A stretch of 64,000 nt of DNA, from assembly GCA_965224575.1 (NCBI GenBank), contig CBDCZQ010000006.1, positions 2,790,001 through 2,854,000 on the forward strand. Direction: 5' to 3'. Origin of the DNA: QPIN01 sp965224575. Lineage in GTDB: Bacteria > Pseudomonadota > Gammaproteobacteria > Methylococcales > Methylomonadaceae. This document shows, piece by piece, positions 52,730-59,216 of the stretch. The stretch's first letter is position 1. Each line of letters starts with the position of its first letter. The notes under the pieces are model-generated. The model saw only the letters and a program-made list of their open reading frames with translations. It did no database searches and was not told the origin of the DNA. Both the position numbers and the translations under genes were made by a program.

Positions 52730-53992
52730 TTAAAATTTAGCTTTAACATCTATTTGAAAGGTATTTCTATTAGTACCATCCTTACCTTCATTGTTACCTG
52801 TAAATTCTTTAGCACCTAGATATGCAAAACTTGTAGAGAAATTTTTACTTATTTTGTAGCCTAATTTAACAACATGACCACGAGAAGCGGTTGCTCCCGC
52901 ATTAAAGTCAGAATCATTAAATGTATCGGGTACGGCATTTAATTGTGTATCTCTGTAGTTGTAGCTAAGTTTAAAACTATTATATTTTGTTGATATTCCA
53001 GCCAACCAGGCAGAATCTTCACTACTTTTAATGCCATTTGCTGCATTGATCACATAATTAGCAAATAATTGGACAGGTAAAGGGCCTGTGTCTATATCAA
53101 CTTTACCGGCGACTTCGTACAATTTAAAATCAGCATCAGCATCACCATTAACATTGTCGCCTGCAAAGCCAGTTACACCATCTGGGCATGTTTTCCCCGT
53201 TTCACAATTTAAATACTCATCAATTGTTGTGCCATTATATAAGAATGTGTTGAAACCTAAAGTTGTGGTAACCATGTCATTAAGCTCCATTGCACCACTA
53301 AGTCCAGCATGGTACATGGTCATATCATCACTAAAACTACCTTTATCATAGTTTGTTAATAAAAAATAACCCCCCGTTGCTTTTACTTTAACGGAGCCTA
53401 GTTTTCGTTTATAGCTTAAAGCTAAGCCTTCTGGATTAACATCGGTGTCCCAAATATTATTTGATACACTGAACCAGGGTTGTTTCATTTTTCCGAGGAT
53501 TAAGTCAGTCCCACTGATGAACTCAGGGCTCCATTTAATAAAGGCTCGATCAAAGAAAATATTTTTACCACCGAACCCCCCTTCAAGAGTCTGATTGGTT
53601 GAGGTCGTGCCGCCAGCAGTGACTAAACGTAAACCAGCATGGACTTCATCATTTACTTTAGCCTTGATTGCAAGACGAGCGCGAATACGGCTGCGGTTTT
53701 TTTCAGAACCTGTTACATCACTATCTCGTGTTTCTTGTCTGAAACGTATATCACCAGATACTTTTATGCGAGAAGTCCAGTCTGATGTTTTCTCTTGGAT
53801 AGAATTAGTGGTAATTGGAGCAGTTGCTTCTTTTTCTTCCGCTTGTTTTGTTAGTTTTTCATACTGAGCTTTATTTAAAACCCCGTTCTCAAATAATGTA
53901 TCTAATAAGTCTTTGTCAGAAGCAGATACTATGGGCGACGTTAAAACCACACCAAAAAGTGCTGTTTTTATAGCGCTACTAATTGTTTTCAT
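52730..53992 (-). CDS. Putative outer membrane porin, copy 1
   Basis: A 420-residue outer membrane beta-barrel of the putative-porin family (Porin_5-like). A signal peptide ends near ...SPIVSA (residue 24); an N-terminal coiled segment (DLLDTLFENGVLNKAQYEKLTKQAEEK) precedes the barrel, and the protein ends in a terminal Phe (VKAKF), as outer membrane proteins do. Two Cys in NCETGKTCPDG may form a disulfide in a loop. It is a close paralogue of the gene at 55760, from which it is separated by an IS4 element. No Pho box is seen before it. Confidence 0.85.
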   Translation of the reverse strand: MKTISSAIKTALFGVVLTSPIVSASDKDLLDTLFENGVLNKAQYEKLTKQAEEKEATAPITTNSIQEKTSDWTSRIKVSGDIRFRQETRDSDVTGSEKNRSRIRARLAIKAKVNDEVHAGLRLVTAGGTTSTNQTLEGGFGGKNIFFDRAFIKWSPEFISGTDLILGKMKQPWFSVSNNIWDTDVNPEGLALSYKRKLGSVKVKATGGYFLLTNYDKGSFSDDMTMYHAGLSGAMELNDMVTTTLGFNTFLYNGTTIDEYLNCETGKTCPDGVTGFAGDNVNGDADADFKLYEVAGKVDIDTGPLPVQLFANYVINAANGIKSSEDSAWLAGISTKYNSFKLSYNYRDTQLNAVPDTFNDSDFNAGATASRGHVVKLGYKISKNFSTSFAYLGAKEFTGNNEGKDGTNRNTFQIDVKAKF

Positions 53993-54002
53993 GTTTTTTT
54001 TC

Positions 54003-54037
54003 CTATAGTTAAAGTATATTCCTCAATATAACTATAG
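54003..54037. promoter_or_regulatory. Inverted repeat upstream of porin copy 1
   Basis: CTATAGTTA and TAACTATAG, a perfect 9-base inverted repeat with a 17-base gap, lies just before the start of the porin gene at 53992. It may be an operator or a 5' leader hairpin; no regulator is assigned. Confidence 0.35.
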
Positions 54038-54254
54038 ATGTAAATTCAAAAAAAGTTGTAAATCGAAGACAAAAATTGATAGATTTTTTATTTCAGATGG
54101 GGTGTAAGTGAGGCTCTTGAAATAAGAATGTTTTAATAGATTGAAATGAAAGATTTTTTTAAAAACAACATTGAAGGTAAATGTTTATTTTAATGTTGTT
54201 GTTTTTTATCCAAAAAATGGTCTGTATTGAAATTTTATGGTGTTTTGATAAAAA

Positions 54255-54282
54255 TAGCCCAGTCTATTAAAAAACTGGACTA
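54255..54282 (-). terminator. Probable original terminator of porin copy 2
   Basis: On the minus strand TAGTCCAGT pairs with ACTGGGCTA (one G-T pair) and TTTTTATC follows. It lies 11 bases beyond the IS4 element, i.e. where the transcript of the porin gene at 55760 would have ended before the insertion. Confidence 0.55.
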
Positions 54283-54292
54283 TAAAAACTTA

Positions 54293-55745
54293 CCTGATTA
54301 CCCATAAACCTCCTCCAAACCTATGGAGTACCTGATGCTGTACCCTGCTGAATTAACAGGGTTTTAAACAATAGAAAGTAGTGTAAATTTTAATATTGTG
54401 AAAAAAGTTGATTTCCCTCTTTTTTCTCTGTACATGACAAAAATTTTAAAAGGTTGATGTAGCCCGTTGAAATGTAATTAAATACCGGGTTTTTGTTTTG
54501 GCAAACATGAATAACGGACAATTACAGATCAACGAACTAACCGCTATATTAAACGAGCATTTTCATTGGAACAAGGCAAGAATGGGATGTTTTGTAGGAA
54601 TGCTAATAGCCATAATGGTTGTAGGTACAGTAAACCTGACACAATTGGCTCTATTTTTTCCTAGCAAGGCATTGGTTTCATCACGATACAGGCGCATACA
54701 ACGGTTTTTTAGTGAACATTGGCTTGATTACAATGAAATCGCTCGTTTTATCATGAAGTTATTTGGTTTTACCGAAAATGACTTTTATTTGTCATTGGAT
54801 AGAACCAACTGGAAATGGGGTAAAACCAACATTAATTTATTAGTGCTGGCCGTTGTCTATAAAGGCGCAGCCATTCCCGTGTATTGGCTACCCTTGAATA
54901 AGCGGGGCAATTCTAATTGGCGAGAAAGAATCGTGCTAATGAAACGGTTTATTAGCCAGTTTGGTCAGGACAGGATTAAGGGGCTGTTAGCGGATCGTGA
55001 ATTTATAGGTGATAAATGGATGGGGTGGCTCATTGAAGAAAAAATACCTTTCAATATTCGGATTCGTAATAATAGTTATACCGTAAATAGTCGGGGTGAT
55101 CGTCTACGTGTTGACCATTTATTTCGTGGATTAAAGCCCGGCGAGAGGCTTAATATTAATGAAGCAAGACTTTTAGGTGCTTGCTCAGTCTATTTAAGTG
55201 GCCTCCGCTTGAGTGATGGGAAATTATTAATCGTTGCTAATGCTAGCCTTAATCCGAATGCGATTGAAGAATATGGCCTGCGTTGGGAAATTGAAACCTT
55301 GTTTGGGTGTTTAAAAGGCCGAGGGTTTAACCTTGAAGATACGCGCGTTGTGGGTTATCTCCGCATGAAAAAGTTATTTGTATTACCTGTTATTGCTTTT
55401 TGCTGGTCTCATAAAGTAGGCGAATGGAAAGACGATTGTGTTTTACCGATAAAAACCAAAACACATCAACGTTTAGCACAAAGCATCTTTAGGTATGGTT
55501 TAGATTGTATTCGTTCTGAGCTGTTTAATATTTTTTCACAATCGAAAAAACAGGTGAAGAAAATACTGTCTTTACTCCGTCCTGCTTTGTCAGGTAATAG
55601 AATTTATGGAGGATCAGTTAGATGCTGATTTTTTGTCGTGTACAGAGCTCTTTTTTATATTATTTTCAACCTGAAAAATACTGGAAATAGTATAAACACT
55701 GGTATTAGTGAAGACTAAATTGGCGGAAGCTTATGGGTAATCAGG
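54293..55745 (+). mobile_element. Insertion sequence, IS4 family (complete)
   Basis: Terminal inverted repeats CCTGATTACCCATAA / TTATGGGTAATCAGG are perfect over 15 bases and continue imperfectly for about 10 more. The flanks AAAACTTA and AAAATTTA look like an 8-base target duplication with one difference. Length is 1453 bases, with one intact transposase. It lies between the two porin paralogues. Confidence 0.9.
54498..55628 (+). CDS. IS4 family transposase
   Basis: A DDE transposase of 376 residues. The catalytic residues are D in LSLDRTNWKWG (near residue 101), D in LLADREFIGDKW (near 168), and E in YGLRWEIETLFGCLKGRG (near 263), which fits the IS4 signature Y-(2)-R-(3)-E-(6)-K exactly. 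The frame is unbroken, so the element may be active. The start chosen follows GGCAAAC; another Met lies three residues later. Confidence 0.92.
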   Translation: MANMNNGQLQINELTAILNEHFHWNKARMGCFVGMLIAIMVVGTVNLTQLALFFPSKALVSSRYRRIQRFFSEHWLDYNEIARFIMKLFGFTENDFYLSLDRTNWKWGKTNINLLVLAVVYKGAAIPVYWLPLNKRGNSNWRERIVLMKRFISQFGQDRIKGLLADREFIGDKWMGWLIEEKIPFNIRIRNNSYTVNSRGDRLRVDHLFRGLKPGERLNINEARLLGACSVYLSGLRLSDGKLLIVANASLNPNAIEEYGLRWEIETLFGCLKGRGFNLEDTRVVGYLRMKKLFVLPVIAFCWSHKVGEWKDDCVLPIKTKTHQRLAQSIFRYGLDCIRSELFNIFSQSKKQVKKILSLLRPALSGNRIYGGSVRC

Positions 55746-55759
55746 AAAATTTATAATGT

Positions 55760-57025
55760 CTAAAACTTAGCTTTCACATCAATTTGAAATGTATTTCTAT
55801 CAGTGCCATCTGTACCTTCATTATTATCGGTATATTCCTCTGCAGCTAAATAGGCAAGACTAGTCGAGAAGTTTTTACTGATTGTGTACCCCAATTTAAC
55901 AACATGACCTCGTGCACCTGTTGCACCAGCGTTGAAGTCAGAGTCATTGAAAGTATCAGGTACTGCGTTTAATTGTGTGTCCCGATAAATGTAACTTAGT
56001 TTAAAACTATTATATTTTGTCGAAACACCTGTCAGCCAAGCAGAGTCTTCACTACTTCTTATGCCATTGGCTGCATTGATTACATAATTAGCAAATAACT
56101 GGATTGGCAATAATCCGGTATCAACATTAATTTTACCTGCGACTTCGTACAATTTAAAGTCAGCATCAGCATCACCATTTACATTATCGCCTGCAAACCC
56201 AGTTACTCCGTCGGGGCAAGTTTTCCCTGTTTCACAGTTTAAGTAATCATTTATAGTTGTGCCATTATATAAATAAGTATTGAAACCCAAAGTGGATTTA
56301 ATCATATCATTAAATTTCACTGCACCACTGAATCCTGCATGATACATCGTCATATCATCACTAAAACTACCTTTATCATTATTTGATAAGAAAAAATAGC
56401 CACCAGTTGCTTTTAATTTAACTGGGCCTATGTTTTGATTATGGGCTATAGCTATACCTTCTGGGTTAACATCACTATCCCAAATATTATTACTAACGCT
56501 AAACCAGGGTTGCTTTATTTTACCCAAGACAACACTCGTTCCATTAACAAATGAAGGGCTCCATTTAACAAAAACCCGATCAAAGAAAATGTTTTTCCCA
56601 CCAAATCCACCTTCAAGTGTTTGATTGGTTGAGGTTGTTCCTCCTGCTGTTACCAGCCGGAAGCCAACGTCAACTTCATCATTTACTTCTGCTTTAATTG
56701 CAAGACGGGCACGAATTCGTGAGCGGTTTTTTTCAGAACCCTTGGTATCAGAATCACGAAATTCTTGTCTAAAACGCATATCACCAGAGACATTAACACG
56801 AGACGTCCAGTCAGAGGCCTTTTCTTCTCCTTTGCTCAGGGTTGCTGCTGGAGTCGCAGCTTCTTTTTCTTCAGCCTGTTTTGTCAGTTTTTCATACTGA
56901 GCTTTATTTAATACGCCATTCTCATACAAGGTATCTAATAAATCTTTGTCAGAAGCAGAAGCAATGGTCGAAGATATAGCCGCTCCAAAAACAGCTGTTT
57001 TAATAATCATGTTAACTATTTTCAT
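55760..57025 (-). CDS. Putative outer membrane porin, copy 2 (Pho-box-preceded)
   Basis: A 421-residue paralogue of the porin at 52730 with the same layout: signal peptide, coiled N-terminal segment (DLLDTLYENGVLNKAQYEKLTKQAEEK), barrel, terminal VKAKF. The ATG at 57025 has AGGAAAC upstream; a longer frame from 57097 would place 24 residues before the signal peptide. A Pho-box-like sequence lies 66 bases upstream with a TATCAT element after it, so it may be induced by phosphate limitation. The anion selectivity is an inference. Confidence 0.85.
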   Translation of the reverse strand: MKIVNMIIKTAVFGAAISSTIASASDKDLLDTLYENGVLNKAQYEKLTKQAEEKEAATPAATLSKGEEKASDWTSRVNVSGDMRFRQEFRDSDTKGSEKNRSRIRARLAIKAEVNDEVDVGFRLVTAGGTTSTNQTLEGGFGGKNIFFDRVFVKWSPSFVNGTSVVLGKIKQPWFSVSNNIWDSDVNPEGIAIAHNQNIGPVKLKATGGYFFLSNNDKGSFSDDMTMYHAGFSGAVKFNDMIKSTLGFNTYLYNGTTINDYLNCETGKTCPDGVTGFAGDNVNGDADADFKLYEVAGKINVDTGLLPIQLFANYVINAANGIRSSEDSAWLTGVSTKYNSFKLSYIYRDTQLNAVPDTFNDSDFNAGATGARGHVVKLGYTISKNFSTSLAYLAAEEYTDNNEGTDGTDRNTFQIDVKAKF

Positions 57026-57090
57026 ATTTTGTTTCCTAAAAAGGTTAAGTGTTTTTATAAAAAAGTTGCTATAAATGATACGAAACTGAT

Positions 57091-57108
57091 ATGACATTTT
57101 TATGACAA
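57091..57108 (-). promoter_or_regulatory. Pho-box-like site before porin copy 2
   Basis: On the minus strand TTGTCATAAAAATGTCAT has two TGTCA repeats with 11-base spacing and agrees with the enterobacterial PHO box (CTGTCATAAATCTGTCAT) at 15 of 18 positions. TATCAT follows 10 bases downstream as a possible -10 element. PhoB binding is inferred. Confidence 0.6.
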
Positions 57109-57161
57109 TAGGTATGAGTTCTATGTTTTTTAGTGCTTTGGTTTTTGTTTTGATTCAGGAA

Positions 57162-57321
57162 GGACTGAAGATTTAATAACTTTCGGATTATGACTTGCCT
57201 TATGATTCCACAGAAGTGTCAATAAAATAGTTACGTAGCCTGCTATGTGTCTATTTTATTGACACTCCTGTGAAACCATAATTCTGCGTCAAACTTCCGA
57301 AAGTTATTAAATCCTCAGTCC
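57162..57321. repeat. Nested-hairpin repeat, copy 6
   Basis: Outer arms GGACTGAAGATTTAATAACT.. and ..AGTTATTAAATCCTCAGTCC pair. TGACTTGCCTT precedes the inner stem (AGTGTCAATAAAAT with ATTTTATTGACACT), the centre is GTTACGTAGCCTGCTATGTG, and ATTCTGCGTCAAAC follows. The inner stem differs from that of copy 5 but remains complementary. It lies between the porin promoter and recA. Confidence 0.85.
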
Positions 57322-57467
57322 AGCGATTTTTATTAATCAAAAGCTGTTTCATAACGTTGCTCTATGTGATAATAGTCGATTATTTTAAGAACTTGATTGA
57401 GTAAATATATTCTACACAGATTATATTTCTTGTTAAGGCATTTTGAAAAATTATCCGCAGGCAGAAT

Positions 57468-58502
57468 ATGGACGACAATAAAAAGAAAGCGCTGGGTGCA
57501 GCGTTAATGCAAATTGAGAAACAGTTTGGTAAAGGCTCTGTCATGCGTATGGGCGATGTGTCTACAAAAGGCATTGAGGTTGTCTCAACGGGTTCTTTAG
57601 CGTTAGATATTGCGTTAGGATGTGGGGGGTTGCCTAAAGGTCGTGTTGTTGAAATATATGGGCCTGAGTCTTCGGGTAAAACCACGATGACATTAGAAAC
57701 AATTGCACAAATGCAGAAATCAGGTGGTACTGCTGCTTTTATAGATGCCGAACATGCTCTTGATCCGGTGTATGCTGAAAAAATTGGTATTAATTTAGAT
57801 GATTTACTTATATCTCAACCAGATACTGGAGAGCAAGCATTAGAAATTACTGATATGTTAGTGCGATCAGGTGCTGTAGATATGATTGTTATTGATTCAG
57901 TAGCTGCTTTAACACCTAAAGCAGAAATTGAAGGTGATATGGGTGACTCTCATATGGGGTTACAGGCTAGATTAATGTCTCAGGCATTAAGAAAGTTGAC
58001 AGCGAATATCAAAAGATCAAACACCTTGGTCATCTTTATTAATCAATTAAGAATGAAGATTGGTGTAATGTTTGGGAACCCTGAAACGACTACAGGCGGA
58101 AATGCATTAAAGTTTTATGCTTCTGTGCGACTTGATATTCGCCGGATTGGAGCAATAAAAAAAGGTGATGAAGTCATTGGTAACGAAACGCGAGTAAAAG
58201 TAGTAAAAAATAAAATTGCACCACCCTTCAAACAGGCAGAATTTGAAATTATTTACGGGGAAGGCGTTTCTTTTCTTGGTGAGCTAGTCGATCTGGGTGT
58301 GAAATACGGATTTGTGCAAAAGGCGGGGTCTTGGTATAGCTATGGCAACGAAAAAATTGGTCAGGGAAAAGATAATGTGAAAAAATATTTAAGTGATAAT
58401 CCAGACAAAGCACAGGAAATAGAAGATAAAATTCGAGCTGAAGTTTTTGAAACTAACGATGATGAAATAGATAAAAAACCTGATCCTAAGGAAAAAAGTT
58501 AG
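57468..58502 (+). CDS. recA: Recombinase A
   Basis: Strand-exchange and SOS coprotease protein, 344 residues. Walker A GPESSGKTT (near residue 64), the MAW-like segment, Walker B VDMIVIDSVAAL (near 137), loop L1 GDMGDSHMGLQAR, loop L2 FINQLRMKIGVMFGNPETTTGGNALKFYAS, and an acidic tail. It is followed by recX. Its upstream region has no CTGT-N8-ACAG LexA box that I can recognise. Confidence 0.98.
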   Translation: MDDNKKKALGAALMQIEKQFGKGSVMRMGDVSTKGIEVVSTGSLALDIALGCGGLPKGRVVEIYGPESSGKTTMTLETIAQMQKSGGTAAFIDAEHALDPVYAEKIGINLDDLLISQPDTGEQALEITDMLVRSGAVDMIVIDSVAALTPKAEIEGDMGDSHMGLQARLMSQALRKLTANIKRSNTLVIFINQLRMKIGVMFGNPETTTGGNALKFYASVRLDIRRIGAIKKGDEVIGNETRVKVVKNKIAPPFKQAEFEIIYGEGVSFLGELVDLGVKYGFVQKAGSWYSYGNEKIGQGKDNVKKYLSDNPDKAQEIEDKIRAEVFETNDDEIDKKPDPKEKS

Positions 58503-58569
58503 AGTTTTATCAAAGACAAATCTGTAGATGATGAAATTCATCCCAGTCTTATGACTGTATTAAGTTAAT

Positions 58570-58674
58570 AAAATATGTATGCTAAAAACGTTGGGCTAAC
58601 GGCTTTACCGTTAACCCAACGTTTTTAGCATACATATTTTGTTGGGTTACCAAAGAGACGGCAGCCCAACCTAC
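58570..58674. repeat. REPIN copy 6 with mirrored outer flank
   Basis: The right REP ends normally (GGCAGCCCAACCTAC), but the left REP lacks GTAGG. Instead, AAAATATGTATGCTAAAAAC outside it is the exact complement of the spacer on its other side, giving a 26-base perfect palindrome arm (58570-58595 with 58615-58640). It lies between recA and recX. Confidence 0.8.
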
Positions 58675-58701
58675 GGTACTATATGAAGAAACAACTAATT
58701 T

Positions 58702-59181
58702 ATGACTGAGTGTAAATCAAAGTCAGAAAAAGAAATTAGAGAAGTTTGTTTCCGGCTGCTAACAAGACGAGAACACAGCTATCAAGAATTAGTTAATAAA
58801 TTAACAATAAAAGGCTTTGACCGACTTGAGTCACAAGCAATAGTCGATGTTTTGGCTGATGAAGGCTGGCAAAGCGATCAACGGTTTGCAGAAAATTATA
58901 CTCGGTACCGGATAAGAAAAGGTTTTGGGCCAATTAAAATAAGCTTTGAATTACAGCAACGTGGTATTGAAAATTTTGATTTAGATGCCACTTTATTAGA
59001 CTTGGCAGATGATTGGAATGAAATAATAGAATCAGTTTATCTGAAAAAATATTCGGATGATAAGTTGTTGGTAAATAAAGAATGGTTAAAACGTAACCGA
59101 TTTTTACAGCAACGTGGTTTTAGTAGTGAAATGATCAGTGTGTTTTTTAAGCGATTTAATATTCAATTAAATTACTCCTAA
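58702..59181 (+). CDS. recX: Recombination regulatory protein RecX
   Basis: Modulator that binds RecA filaments, 159 residues. The tandem three-helix repeats are visible (VCFRLLTRREHSYQELVNKL, VDVLADEGWQSDQRFAENYTRYRIRKGFGPIKISFELQQRGIE, NRFLQQRGFSSEMISVFFKRF), and the central FAENYTRYRIRKGFGP is the family signature. It follows recA with a REPIN in between, so it might be read through or have its own promoter. Confidence 0.93.
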   Translation: MTECKSKSEKEIREVCFRLLTRREHSYQELVNKLTIKGFDRLESQAIVDVLADEGWQSDQRFAENYTRYRIRKGFGPIKISFELQQRGIENFDLDATLLDLADDWNEIIESVYLKKYSDDKLLVNKEWLKRNRFLQQRGFSSEMISVFFKRFNIQLNYS

Positions 59182-59216
59182 TATATAACCAAAGAAAAAT
59201 AAATAGCTTTAAATTA

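Noticed and set aside
23851..57321. Nested hairpins as retron msr-msd loci or riboswitches
   Set aside because: No reverse transcriptase is encoded nearby, downstream genes share no pathway, and copies also lie at 3' sides of genes.
3566..57321. Nested hairpins as ordinary rho-independent terminators
   Set aside because: Stems are far longer than terminators, have internal loops and shared boxes, and lack T-runs at the ends.
57322..57467. LexA (SOS) box upstream of recA
   Set aside because: No CTGT-N8-ACAG palindrome is visible; the nearest partial match (CTGTTTCATAACG) has no second half.
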